From: Flavivirga rizhaonensis
GTDB taxonomy: Bacteria > Bacteroidota > Bacteroidia > Flavobacteriales > Flavobacteriaceae
Direction of reading: 5' to 3'
DNA length: 64,000 bases
Assembly: GCF_004791695.1 (NCBI RefSeq)
Contig: NZ_SRSO01000015.1
Location: 1-64,000 of the forward strand
The stretch's first letter is position 1. Each line of letters opens with the position of its first letter. Below the pieces are notes generated by a model that ran no database searches, was not told the DNA's origin, and saw nothing but the letters and a program-made list of their open reading frames with translations. This document shows, piece after piece, positions 52,858-63,100 of the stretch. The position numbers and the translations under genes were made by a program.

Positions 52858-54082
52858 CTTTGTTCTTTATTTTTTTTATTATTAATGCTGAATTTGTTCC
52901 TCCAAACCCAAAAGAGTTGGACAAAAATACATCAATTTTTTTATCTATCGTTTTGCTTACCAAATTTAATTTTGCGGCATCTTCATCTGGTTTCTCCAGA
53001 TTTATGTTAGGAGCAATAAAAGAGTGCTGCATCATAAGCATTGAATATATAATTTCACTAGCTCCAGCCATCCAGCATTCATGTCCTGTCATAGACTTTG
53101 TAGAGCTTACATAAGGACCGTTTTCTCCAAAAACATCAAATATTGCTTTAGCTTCATTGGCATCTCCAACGGGTGTTGAAGTAGCATGTGCATTAACATA
53201 GTCTATATTATTTACGGGAATGTTTGCTTGTGAAATAGCTTTATTCATGGCGCGGGAAGGACCATTGACATTTGGTGTCGAAATATGTTCTCCGTTTGAC
53301 GAAAAACCATAGCCTATAATTTCACCTAAAATAGGGGCTCCTCTCTTTATGGCAGACTCATAACTTTCTACTACTAAGGTTGCCCCACCACCACTAGGAA
53401 TAAGACCGTCACGATTTTTATCAAATGGACGCGATGCCTTTGCTGGTTGTTCTTCGTTTGAAGAAAACACTCCTAAACCATCAAAACTGGCCATGGCTAG
53501 TTCATTAATTTCTTGAGCACCCCCACATATAATACAGTCTTGAAGGCCACTTTTTATAAGTTGATATGCCATGCCAATAGCGTGAGAGCCACTTGCGCAG
53601 GCAGCACTTACAGTGAAATTAACACCTGTTAATTTAAAAATAGTAGAGAGATTCATGGTTACGGTAGAGTTCATGCCTTTAAAAATAGATCCTGAACCTA
53701 CCAAGGTCGTGTCTTTTTTTTCTCTAATCTTATCAACAGATTCTATAATAGACTTTGCTGTACTATCATTACCGTAAAGAATTCCTACTTCGTTAGCATC
53801 TATAAACTCTTGAGTGATTTTTGCGTTTTCCAAGGCTTCAATGGTTGCCATATAAGCATATGCTCCTTCTTCTCCTAGACTAATGCGTTGTCTTCTTGTA
53901 AGGAGATTTTTAAGGTTAGGTGTCTCTACCATCCCTGTTAAGGATGAACGATATCCAAAAGGTTTTCTTTTTTCGTCAGAGATAATTCCAGAGGTACCGT
54001 TATAAAGAGACGTTTTCACTTCTTCTAAATTTTTACCAATACAGGAATAAATTCCCATGCCAGTTATAACAACTCTTCTCAT
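52850..54082 (-). CDS. Beta-ketoacyl-ACP synthase (KAS I/II), flexirubin cluster
   Basis: 410 residues, complete triad: Cys162 (AACASGSHAIG), His299 (NAHATSTPVGD) and His334 (MTGHECW). The N-terminus MRRVVITGMGIYSCIG is close to FabB/FabF. It lies between ACP and FabG-like genes, as in aryl polyene clusters, where it performs elongation. It is the third active KAS of the operon. Confidence 0.9.
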   Translation of the reverse strand: MRRVVITGMGIYSCIGKNLEEVKTSLYNGTSGIISDEKRKPFGYRSSLTGMVETPNLKNLLTRRQRISLGEEGAYAYMATIEALENAKITQEFIDANEVGILYGNDSTAKSIIESVDKIREKKDTTLVGSGSIFKGMNSTVTMNLSTIFKLTGVNFTVSAACASGSHAIGMAYQLIKSGLQDCIICGGAQEINELAMASFDGLGVFSSNEEQPAKASRPFDKNRDGLIPSGGGATLVVESYESAIKRGAPILGEIIGYGFSSNGEHISTPNVNGPSRAMNKAISQANIPVNNIDYVNAHATSTPVGDANEAKAIFDVFGENGPYVSSTKSMTGHECWMAGASEIIYSMLMMQHSFIAPNINLEKPDEDAAKLNLVSKTIDKKIDVFLSNSFGFGGTNSALIIKKIKNKDE

Positions 54083-54094
54083 CTTTCAAATTAT

Positions 54095-54844
54095 TTATGA
54101 ATAAATGCCCCCATTTATATTTATAACTTCCCCTGTAATGTAAGATGCTTTTTCGGATGCTAAAAAAGATACCAAATGTGCCACTTCTTCGGGATCTCCA
54201 AAACGATTTGCAGGGACTGATTTTTTTAATTCTTTTTCATCTAAATCCCCAGTCATATCTGTTTTAATAAATCCTGGGGCAACTGCATTTACCGTAATCT
54301 TACGTTTAGCTATTTCTTGAGCTAAAGCTTTAGTGGCTCCTATAACTGCTCCTTTTGCTGCAGAATAATTGGTTTGACCTGGAGTGCCTTTAAGACCAGA
54401 TAATGAAACAATATTGATAATACGTCCATATTTTTGAACCAACAACTTTTGAATTAAATGATTTGTTACATTAAAGAATCCATTAAGGCTAGTATTAACA
54501 ACATTATTCCAGTCTTCAGAAGTCATCCACATAAATAAGCCGTCTTTTGTTATTCCAGCATTATTAACTATTACTTCAATAATAGCGTCTTTATTGTTTT
54601 CGTGCCAGTTGTCTAAAACAGATTTTACTTCTTCATTATCAACCACATTAAATTGTAATAGTTCCCCTGTGCCACCAGCTTCTTTAACACTTTCTAATGT
54701 GTCTAGAGCAGCTTGTTTATTACTTTGATAGTTAATTAAAATGTGATAACTAGTGTCTTTGGCTAGTTGAATACAGATCGCTTTTCCGATCCCTCTTGAC
54801 CCGCCAGTTACTAAAGCATATTTTGTAATGTTATTTTTGTCCAT
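54095..54844 (-). CDS. 3-oxoacyl-ACP reductase (FabG-like), flexirubin cluster
   Basis: 249 residues of the short-chain dehydrogenase family with cofactor loop TGGSRGIG (13-20) and catalytic Ser147-Tyr160-Lys164 (SLSG; NYSAAKGA), plus NNAGIT (94-99). FabG-type NADPH reductase for the beta-keto step of polyene synthesis. It lies 12 bases after the KAS and 21 bases from the WG-repeat gene. Confidence 0.9.
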   Translation of the reverse strand: MDKNNITKYALVTGGSRGIGKAICIQLAKDTSYHILINYQSNKQAALDTLESVKEAGGTGELLQFNVVDNEEVKSVLDNWHENNKDAIIEVIVNNAGITKDGLFMWMTSEDWNNVVNTSLNGFFNVTNHLIQKLLVQKYGRIINIVSLSGLKGTPGQTNYSAAKGAVIGATKALAQEIAKRKITVNAVAPGFIKTDMTGDLDEKELKKSVPANRFGDPEEVAHLVSFLASEKASYITGEVININGGIYS

Positions 54845-54865
54845 TTTTAGAATGAGAGTTAGGGC

Positions 54866-55999
54866 TTAGCGTTTTTTTGAAAAAAGTTCAACATTTTGAT
54901 ACCATTTATCACCTAATACTTCACCTTTAGTATTTATGAACCCCCATTGTTTACCTTTTTTTACACGAGCTAATCCTTTATAAAAACCTTTAATGGCGTT
55001 TTTACTAAATAAAGATAATCCGCCTGCAGTAATTTGATATTGTGCTGGAATGACCATTTTTCCAGATTTATTAATAAAACCCCACAGTTTTTTTTCTTTC
55101 ACAGGAGCTAAACCATCAGCTGAGAAAGTTTCAGCATCTCTAAAGTTGAGTGCGATTACTTCTTCTCCTTTTTCATTAATATAGCCCCAAAATTTGTTTT
55201 TAAAAACAGGAGCTAAGCCATTATTAAAGGCTCTTGCTTTTTCAAATGAAGGTTTAATTACCCATTCACCAGAATTATTTATAAACCCAATTTTTTTATT
55301 ACTTCTTGCATAGGTTAATTCGGAATTGTCATTAAAATCCCAAATTTTATCAATCCCAGCTATTGCGTTAAACTTCTTATTACTAACAATACCGAAAGTT
55401 TCACCTTTTTTTGCCCAGACACCACGTTTATTGTAACCTCCTATTTCAGAGTATTCTACAGGAATAAAAACGGCTCCTTTTTTATCTATGATACCCCAAT
55501 AATCTCCTTTTCGCACCTTAGCATATCCATTAATAAATGGTTTAATGGCATCGTATGTTGGTTCTAAAATAAGTTTTCCGTCAGTTCCGATAAGTCCAGT
55601 TTTTTTAGCTTTTTTTAGAAAAGCAACTCCATCATTAAAATCATAATATTTTTCTGTTACAGGAGTGCTTAATTTTTCTCCCGAAGCATTGACGTAATTC
55701 CATTCGTCATTTTGGAGCACTAATACATAACCAGAATTGAAGCTTTTTACTCTATCGAACTCAGGATTAAGAACCCACTTGCCAGATGTGTCAATTAGAC
55801 CCCATTTTTCATCTTTAAAAGCGGCGGCATATCCTTCAGAAAAGTTTCCAGCTTTTTTAAATTGAGGTTGAATAACATATTCTCCTGATGTGTTAATATA
55901 ACCAAAAAGATCGTTATCTCTAACTAGGGCTAATTCTTGTGCATTAACAAATGTTAGATTTAAAAAAAACGTAAAAAGTAACGTGTAGTGAAATTTCAT
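54866..55999 (-). CDS. WG-repeat protein, secreted
   Basis: 377 residues: a signal peptide (1-20) followed by about twelve WG-type repeats (WGLIDTSGKWVLNPEFDRVK, WGIIDKKGAVFIPVEY, WGYINEKGEEVIAL and similar) spaced about 24-30 residues, the KWG/WG-repeat fold found in surface and binding proteins. Its ATG shares one base with the stop of the ammonia-lyase gene (TAATG). It is an unusual insertion in the enzymatic core, and no role in pigment synthesis can be read from it. Confidence 0.82.
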   Translation of the reverse strand: MKFHYTLLFTFFLNLTFVNAQELALVRDNDLFGYINTSGEYVIQPQFKKAGNFSEGYAAAFKDEKWGLIDTSGKWVLNPEFDRVKSFNSGYVLVLQNDEWNYVNASGEKLSTPVTEKYYDFNDGVAFLKKAKKTGLIGTDGKLILEPTYDAIKPFINGYAKVRKGDYWGIIDKKGAVFIPVEYSEIGGYNKRGVWAKKGETFGIVSNKKFNAIAGIDKIWDFNDNSELTYARSNKKIGFINNSGEWVIKPSFEKARAFNNGLAPVFKNKFWGYINEKGEEVIALNFRDAETFSADGLAPVKEKKLWGFINKSGKMVIPAQYQITAGGLSLFSKNAIKGFYKGLARVKKGKQWGFINTKGEVLGDKWYQNVELFSKKR

Positions 56000-57534
56000 T
56001 ATACTATATTGTTTTCATGATTCATAATAAAGTCTTTAATCTTATTTACATAAGGGTACATGACTATGTCTTCTGTAAATATAGGAACTAAATGTCTTAC
56101 AGCATCATACATTTTTTTAGTTTTTGTAGATATTTTATCTTGTGTTTTAAGATATTCAATAGCCTGTACTATGGTTATCATTTCAATAGCAACGACTTCA
56201 AAAGCATTTTCAATAACTTTTTTTGTAATTAATGCTGCATTGGTTCCCATGCTAACAATGTCTTGATTATCGTTATTATTTGGGATACTATGAACATACA
56301 TAGGGTTGGACAACATTTGATTTTCAGCTGTAGTAGATGTTGCCGTAAATTGAACACCTTGCATACCAAAGTTTAAACCTAACGTCCCAAGGTTTACAAA
56401 TGCAGGAAGAATATTGTTAAGATTAGGGTTTAACAAGTAGTTAAGTTGGCGTTCAGCCAGCATGCTCATTTTGGTAACAACTAATTTTAATTTATCCATT
56501 TCTAACGACACATAATCGCCATGAAAGTTTCCACCATGGTATACATGTTGTTTTTCTACATTAACTATAGGGTTGTCGTTTGCAGAATTCACTTCTTCAA
56601 TTAAAATGTTTTCTATATTATTTAAAGTATCTAAAACGGGTCCTAATACTTGAGGGACACATCGTAAAGAATAATATTCTTGTACTTTTTCTTCAAAGAT
56701 GGTAACTTCTGGGTTTTTATTATATAAAAACTCTTCACGTTTTCTGGTTAGCTTGCTGTCACTTAAATGTGTTCTCATTTGTTTAGCAACTTCTCGCTGT
56801 CCTTTATGTTTTTTTGTTTGGTTTAACTCAAAGGATAAGTGATCATCGTAAGCCTGAACGATTTCATTGATTGCTGAAGAACACAAGATCACCCAATTAA
56901 GTAATCGTCTGGTGTTTATGGTGTTTATAATACCAATACCAGTCATTACAGAAGTACCATTCATTAAAGCCAGCCCTTCTCGTAAAGCAACAGTAATAGG
57001 TTTTAAGTTTTCTATTTCAAAAACTTCTTTTGTGGGTTTTAATTCATTCTTATAAAAAACTTCACCTTCACCAATTAAAACAAGTGCTAAATGAGCTAAT
57101 TGCACTAAATCGCCACTAGCACCAACACCGCCATGTTCGTAAATTAACGGAATGATATCTCTGTTAATTAATGCACTCATTAATTCTATTACCGATTTAT
57201 GTACTCCAGAATGACCTAATGACAACGTATTTAATCGAGCTAGCATAGCTGCTTTTACATACATAGGATCAATAATGTTTCCTGTGCCAGAAGCATGACT
57301 TCTAATTAAGTTGTACTGTAGTTTTATACGATCTGTATCATCTATTTTATATTGCGCCATGGGGCCAAAGCCTGTGTTAACGCCATATATAGTTTTATTT
57401 TCCGAAAACGTTTTTAAAAAATTAAAACTATTTTCAATAGTTTCAAAAACCGTATTATCAATTTCGATAGGATTGTTTTCAAAAATGATTTTGTAAAAAT
57501 CTTCAAGACCTAAAGTTCCATTAAGTTTTAACAT
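55999..57534 (-). CDS. Tyrosine ammonia-lyase (HAL/PAL family), flexirubin cluster
   Basis: 511 residues. The MIO prosthetic group forms from Ala139-Ser140-Gly141 (GGVGASGDL). TIYGVNTGFG (48-57) contributes the catalytic Tyr50. RSHASGTGN (78-86) is the substrate-selectivity region. The sequence is very close by memory to the experimentally characterised tyrosine ammonia-lyase of Flavobacterium johnsoniae, including SIPNNNDNQDIVSMGTN near the end. It should convert tyrosine to 4-coumarate, the aryl starter of flexirubin. It is the first gene of the leftward operon; its promoter lies at 57604-57630. Confidence 0.93.
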   Translation of the reverse strand: MLKLNGTLGLEDFYKIIFENNPIEIDNTVFETIENSFNFLKTFSENKTIYGVNTGFGPMAQYKIDDTDRIKLQYNLIRSHASGTGNIIDPMYVKAAMLARLNTLSLGHSGVHKSVIELMSALINRDIIPLIYEHGGVGASGDLVQLAHLALVLIGEGEVFYKNELKPTKEVFEIENLKPITVALREGLALMNGTSVMTGIGIINTINTRRLLNWVILCSSAINEIVQAYDDHLSFELNQTKKHKGQREVAKQMRTHLSDSKLTRKREEFLYNKNPEVTIFEEKVQEYYSLRCVPQVLGPVLDTLNNIENILIEEVNSANDNPIVNVEKQHVYHGGNFHGDYVSLEMDKLKLVVTKMSMLAERQLNYLLNPNLNNILPAFVNLGTLGLNFGMQGVQFTATSTTAENQMLSNPMYVHSIPNNNDNQDIVSMGTNAALITKKVIENAFEVVAIEMITIVQAIEYLKTQDKISTKTKKMYDAVRHLVPIFTEDIVMYPYVNKIKDFIMNHENNIV

Positions 57535-57603
57535 CTAGACTGTGTTGGTAAAATTTAAAAATAATATTTTAATAACTAAAGATAAAATAGTTATTTTGGA
57601 ATG

Positions 57604-57630
57604 CAAATTTAGAATAATAAATGATACCAA
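57604..57630 (-). promoter_or_regulatory. Promoter of the flexirubin operon
   Basis: Read on the minus strand, TTG (plus-strand CAA, 57628-57630) is followed after 16 bases by TAAATTTG (plus-strand CAAATTTA, 57604-57611), fitting the Bacteroidota -33/-7 consensus. Transcription would begin near 57598, giving a leader of about 65 bases before the ammonia-lyase gene. The -33 region overlaps the first codons of the divergent halogenase gene, so the two directions may interfere. Confidence 0.65.
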
Positions 57631-58889
57631 CTAAAAAGATTACGAGTGAAGAAAGTATTGACGTATTAATTATAGGTGCAGGACCATCTGGATGTGTTTC
57701 AGCATCATATTTATACGACAAGGGTTGTAGGATAAAAGTGATAGAAAAAAGTAAGTTTCCAAGGTTTGTTATAGGAGAAAGCTTGTTGCCTAGATGCATG
57801 GATCATTTTGAAGAAGTAGGCTTGTTGGATAGTCTAAAAAAATGTGATTTTGAAGTTAAAAAAGGAGCGCGATTTATTAGGGGAGAAGAGGTGTGTAATT
57901 TCGATTTCAGTAAGAAACATACCGAAGGTTGGGATTGGACTTGGCAAGCGCCGCGAGCAGATTTTGATAATGTACTTGCAAATGAGCTTATAAAACGAGG
58001 TGTAGATATTGCTTTTGAACATGAGGTGGTTGATGTTGTTTTTAATGAAGATGGTAGTTCTCTAACAACCATTAAGAATAAGGAAGGAGAAAGTAATACC
58101 ATTAGAGCAAAATATATTATTGACTCAAGCGGATACGGTAGGGTTTTACCGCGACTTTTAAATTTAGAAAAGCCATCAGAACTTCTTAATCAGTCTTCAA
58201 TATTTACACATGTAAAAGATATAAAACGTCCTGAAGGGTGGGAAGGTACGCGCATAACATTTGATGTCATAGATAGGCGAGTATGGTTATGGGTTATTCC
58301 GTTTTCTGATGATACAACGAGTATTGGTTATGTTGGACCAACAGAATTTATAGAATCTTTTGAAGGTACGCCGACTGAAAAGTTGGCAAAAATGCTCAAA
58401 CTTTCAGATTATTATAATGATAGGTTTGATGGTGTTGATTTTTTATTCAATCCAGTTGAAATAAAAAATTACTCTAAATCTGTGACTCAACTTTATGGCA
58501 AGGGATATGTGCTTACTGGTAATAGTGCCGAGTTTTTAGATCCTGTATTTTCTTCTGGGGTTACATTTGCGACTGAATCTGCTTTACTTGCTGCAAAATT
58601 AATTACTAAAGAATTACAGAATACTGAAGTTGATTGGGAAGTAGAGTATTCAGATTATATTAAAAGGGGTGTTAATGTTTTTGCGACTTATGTAAAGGAA
58701 TGGTATACTGGAAATCTTCAAAAATTATTTTTTCATAAGCCAGAAAATCCAGAGATAAAAAAACAAATATGTGCTGTTTTAGCTGGATATGTTTGGGATG
58801 AAACGAACCCTTTTGTTAAGAATCATCATAGACTGGTCAAGGCTGTGGCTCATATCATTGATATGGAAAAAGAAAAAGCGAATAACTAG
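57621..58889 (+). CDS. Flavin-dependent halogenase-like oxidoreductase
   Basis: 422 residues, divergent from the ammonia-lyase and the only plus-strand gene of the cluster. FAD motif GAGPSG (19-24), FPRFVIGES (46-54) and the diagnostic WxWxIP motif (WLWVIP, 222-227) of flavin-dependent halogenases, then DPVFSSG (307-313). A lysine at 80/81 (FEVKKGARF) falls where the halogenase active-site Lys is expected. Chlorinated flexirubins are known, so ring halogenation of the aryl head is likely; hydroxylation is an alternative. It ends in a very strong terminator that overlaps its last codons. Confidence 0.82.
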   Translation: MIPTKKITSEESIDVLIIGAGPSGCVSASYLYDKGCRIKVIEKSKFPRFVIGESLLPRCMDHFEEVGLLDSLKKCDFEVKKGARFIRGEEVCNFDFSKKHTEGWDWTWQAPRADFDNVLANELIKRGVDIAFEHEVVDVVFNEDGSSLTTIKNKEGESNTIRAKYIIDSSGYGRVLPRLLNLEKPSELLNQSSIFTHVKDIKRPEGWEGTRITFDVIDRRVWLWVIPFSDDTTSIGYVGPTEFIESFEGTPTEKLAKMLKLSDYYNDRFDGVDFLFNPVEIKNYSKSVTQLYGKGYVLTGNSAEFLDPVFSSGVTFATESALLAAKLITKELQNTEVDWEVEYSDYIKRGVNVFATYVKEWYTGNLQKLFFHKPENPEIKKQICAVLAGYVWDETNPFVKNHHRLVKAVAHIIDMEKEKANN

Positions 58890-58910
58890 AAAGTTATTCG
58901 CTTTTTCTTT
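58869..58910. terminator. Strong bidirectional-type terminator hairpin
   Basis: A perfect 19-bp stem (58869-58887 with 58892-58910), loop AGAA, A-rich on the left and T-rich on the right. It overlaps the final codons of the halogenase gene (stop ends at 58889). It can work for both the halogenase and the convergent gene at 58934. Confidence 0.88.
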
Positions 58911-58933
58911 TAATATTCGTTTACGTGCCCTAA

Positions 58934-59539
58934 TTATTTTAGTGCTTTTTTCTTTAGGTTTTTAGCGAATTCTTTAGCTAGTTTTGCATAAGCTTCAGAG
59001 ATACGGTATCCAGAATTATAGTCATTCCCCATAGCTCCATATCCTTCTACTTTAGTATAGTCTGCTGAAAATAAAATAACATCAGGAGTTTTAGTTTCAA
59101 ATACAACAAGAGTAGCTTCTATTTTTGCGTTTTGTCTCACTATACCAACATTATAACCTGCGTACATCATAGTGGTTTTTACAAGCAAAGTGTATTTTGC
59201 AGCAGTATTTTGAGTTGCTTTTACTTCACCGTCTTCAAATCTTTTGTTAAATGATTCTATGAATTTTGGTTCATATCTGTCTTTTCTATCTGCAAACCAT
59301 GAAGCTTTAAATTTTTCTCCTGCACCAGCTTCCTTGTCTTCCCTTTTTTTCATTTTATCTTTAAGAAAATCTTCTTCCGAGTCATACTTTGGGATCTTTA
59401 AATCCGAGTACTCAAATTGTAGGTTGTACTCTGTAATTTCTTTTAAGTTTTTAAAATCACCTTCTTTAACTTTGACCTTTTGAGAAAACATCAGAGATGT
59501 AAAAAAGATTGCTGAAATAATTGTTAATTGTTTTTTCAT
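58934..59539 (-). CDS. Secreted protein of unknown function
   Basis: 201 residues with a signal peptide (1-19, ending LMFSQ) and a basic, charged N-terminal part (EDFLKDKMKKREDKEAGAGE). The C-terminal half (YTLLVKTTMMYAGYNVG, KIEATLVVFETKTPDVIL-like strands) looks like a small beta-rich fold common among Flavobacterial secreted proteins. I do not recognise a named family. Convergent with the halogenase gene and separated from it by the shared terminator. Confidence 0.6.
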   Translation of the reverse strand: MKKQLTIISAIFFTSLMFSQKVKVKEGDFKNLKEITEYNLQFEYSDLKIPKYDSEEDFLKDKMKKREDKEAGAGEKFKASWFADRKDRYEPKFIESFNKRFEDGEVKATQNTAAKYTLLVKTTMMYAGYNVGIVRQNAKIEATLVVFETKTPDVILFSADYTKVEGYGAMGNDYNSGYRISEAYAKLAKEFAKNLKKKALK

Positions 59540-60140
59540 ATAAATATATAATTGTTAAAATTGTAGTTATGAACTTTCAAATATAAAGGAAATCACTTAT
59601 AAATAAAACTTTAATTAATTGTGTGCCTTTTGTTTTCTCTAGGAGTTACTTCCAAATAGAATTATCTTATTTGCAATGAATTCTTGAATGTAAGGGAAGT
59701 ACTTATGTTTAATAAAGGAAAGATGTTGTGTCTCTTCTATAGTTTTCCGTTTATCGATTTTTCAATTTATTTAACGTCAGTTTCGATTTAATTCTTTTTA
59801 GAAAAATAATATTAAAGAAATGATTTTCAAGTGTTTGTCATTTCGACAGAGCGAAGTATGAGCCTTTCGACTTTAGTTTATGCTGAGCGTAGTCGAAGTA
59901 CTCAAGATAAACTTTCGAGAAATCTCATAAGGATGGGATTCCTCCTCAATAGCTATGCTATATACGTTCAAGTAAAATATATTTTACTCTCCGTAGCGTT
60001 CGGAATGACATAGTTTCTTTATTAAAACAATTAAACAACTGATTGTTAAGTTTTAATATATCGAGCTCACTTTATTTAATAGAAATATTGGAATGTGGAT
60101 ACACAAAGAGTGAGATAGTGTGCTTTTAAATTTGATATAG
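59540..60140. other. Intergenic region with dispersed repeat
   Basis: No gene. The middle is the inverted-repeat element at 59836-60010. A small open frame inside it (59831-60013) is a by-product of the repeat and not considered a gene. The remainder is A+T-rich without clear structure. Confidence 0.6.
59836..60010. repeat. Dispersed flavobacterial inverted-repeat element
   Basis: Begins TGTCATTTCGACAGAGCGAAG and ends CTCCGTAGCGTTCGGAATGACA, imperfect inverted ends of about 20 bases, with a second hairpin inside (CTTTCGACTTTAG..., TGCTGAGCGTAGTCGAAGTA). This type of TGTCATTTCGA...GGAATGACA element is scattered in Flavobacteria genomes between genes. It is non-coding and about 175 bp. Confidence 0.72.
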
Positions 60141-63100
60141 TTAGTTCACTTTTATAGCCTGTAAACTATCATTATTCTTTACGGCTACTATATACTGTTT
60201 GTTTTTTACAGTAATAGTTTCTAAATCTTTTACATCGCCAGGAATAAACAATCCACTTACAGAAGGAGGTAAAGCTTGAAACGAACCCGAATTATTTCCT
60301 TTCAAAAACAAACCGTAACCAGCATCATTACGTGGTGTTTCAACTTCAGACATAAATAAGTTTCCTGCAATTAGGGCATCTAAAGCACCATCACTGTCAT
60401 AATCATCAATAAGAATTTTGTTGATACTAGACATTTGAGCTTCAACAGGTAACTCATGTATTATAAACTTTCCGTCTTTATTTTCTAGATAAATACTAGC
60501 AAAGGATTTTACTTGATAATGCAAGGCAGATTCTAGGGATTTTTCTTCATAAACATCAACCAGAGTAGCTTCAGAAAAACTTTCGTAGTTTTTAAACTTC
60601 TCTTTAATATTTGGTATTTGTTGCGATGAACATTCTCGTCCTCTTACTGGATATTGCTTGCCTTCGTTATAGTAACTTAATACAATATCTTTTTTACTGT
60701 CGTTATCAAAGTCATTGACATAAATATCAAAAGTTTCATTTTCAGTGGCTTTATATTTATAATTCAGTCCGTTATTTCCAACGATATAATCCATGTCACC
60801 ATCATTATCAAAATCTCCTCCATTAATACACCACCACCACCCCGTAGTGTCTTTTGTAAGACCAACGTCTTTTGATACTTCTTTAAAACCATTCTTTGTA
60901 TTTTGAAACACATGGACGGGCATCCATTCTCCAACTATAATGATGTCTTGACACTCATCATTATTAAAATCGGTGATAATGGCACTTGTTGCCATGCCTA
61001 GGTTTTCAAAAGAGCTAGCGAATTTTTTGGTAACATCTTCAAATTTTACAATACCATCTTCTGTCTTATTTTCCAATAAAAAGCTATTTGCTGCGGATGG
61101 ATAATTACCTGGGATTTGCCTTCCTAAAACCAATAAATCCTGCTTACCATCTTTATTAAAATCAAGATTATAGACTTTAGATCCACTCACTATCATTTCG
61201 GGTAAAGCATTTTTTGTTTTTGTTAGATGCCCGCTTCCATCATTTATATATAACCTATCTAATAGCATTTTGGATTCTGGCGAAAATTCATAACCACCAC
61301 TTACCACGTATATATCATTATCACCATCATTGTCTGCATCAAAAATTAAAGCCCCTAGGTCTTCACTTAATTTATTAGACTGGAATGCATCTGAATTTTG
61401 AATTTCAAACCCGTTATCTGTTTGAAAAAATAAGCTTCCTGTTCTATTAAAAGATCCACCAATAAAATAATCATCTAAACCGTCCTGATTTAAATCACCA
61501 ACGGCAAGTGCAGGACCAAGTGTTGACATTTTGTGAGGTAAAAGCACCTGATATTTAAAGTCATCAAAATTATTTTCGTCGTGTTTATGTTTTGGAAAAA
61601 TAGCTTTTACATGAGAAGAAAATATCTTTTTCGTGTCGTTTAAAATCGTTTCCGAATCATTTTTAGCATCCGAGTATTTTAAAACAATGGTTTGATTGCT
61701 TGAAACATTATTTAATTTTTGAATTTTTCCATCTGTCCAAACCACCTTTAATTCACTAATGGTGTCAGATACACCTAAACCAAAATGTATTTCTGGCGCT
61801 ACCGAAGATTGAAATCCACGGGTTAATGTAAGCTCTTGCATTTGTGTTTCATCGTTAGAAGTAACAAAAACACGGTTCCCTAAACCAAATTTATTTTTTG
61901 GAGTCCCTTCAAATTGGATACTTAGATAGTTATTGGTTTCAGAACTTTTATTTTCAAAAACAGAAGCATAATCATCAATATTGTTAGTTATAATTTCTAA
62001 ATCACCATCATTATCTAAATCTGCGTAAGCTACACCATTCGAAAACCCTTTAAATTCAATACCCCAATCTTTATTAGCTTGTTTAAATTTTAAACCGCCT
62101 TTGTTTTTATAAATGAAATTATCGATTTTCTCGGAAGGAATTTTTAAGCTCATAGCTAAAGTGCTATCGCTATCAACAGAGAAATCATCTCTTAAATTAT
62201 TGAAAAAGTCACGGTTATTAACCTCGCGTCGTGTACCGTTTGAGATGAATAAATCTTTTAAACCATCATTATCAAAATCTGCAAATAAAGGTCCCCAACT
62301 CCAATCTGTTGAAGAAACCCCTGTTAATCTTGATATGTTGGAATAAAACGGATTATTATCTTCAAAAACACCTGAGTTTAATTGCAAGCAATTCTGCATA
62401 TATTGGTAATGAAATCCTGCATTTACCACCCCCCAAAACAGATCTGGATTCATGCCTGCCATATTTGCCTTTTTACGCTTATTAGTTTTAGCATCCATAT
62501 CTACCTGGTAGATATCTAAGTTGCCATCGTTATTAAAATCTGCTATATCTACGCCCATACCATAAAAAGCTGTGTGTGAAGTGGCTTGTTTTACAACTTC
62601 TCTAAATGTGCCGTCTTGGTTGTTTATGTACATGTAATCTGGCGAGGCAAAATCGTTTGAAATATACAAATCTGGCCATGTATCGTTATTTAAATCACCA
62701 ACAGTTGCACTTAATGTTAAACCAAAACTTTTTACGCCTGCTTGATTGGTTACATCTGTAAAGGATGTACCATTGTTTCTGTACAAATGATCGGTTTCTA
62801 CATCATTAACCTGTGCCATTTTTTGCTGGTAAACATAAACAGAGGCATTAAATTTGGTTATGGGGTAATTGGCAACATATACATCTAAATCTCCATCCTT
62901 ATCATAGTCAAAGAAAGTAGCTTGTACACTGTTTCCTTTATCTGCTAAACCAAATTCTGATGCTTTTTCAGTAAAAGAGCCATCTTGGTTATTAATGTAT
63001 AGCTGATTTTCTTTAGGATTAAATTTGCCGGCTACAGAGCAATAAATATCTAAGTAACCATCGGCATTAATATCTGCCATAGTAACACCTGTATACCATC

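Noticed and set aside
59831..60013. Open reading frame of 60 codons inside the repeat at 59836-60010
   Set aside because: It is produced by the repeat sequence itself and has no protein-like motif or plausible start context.
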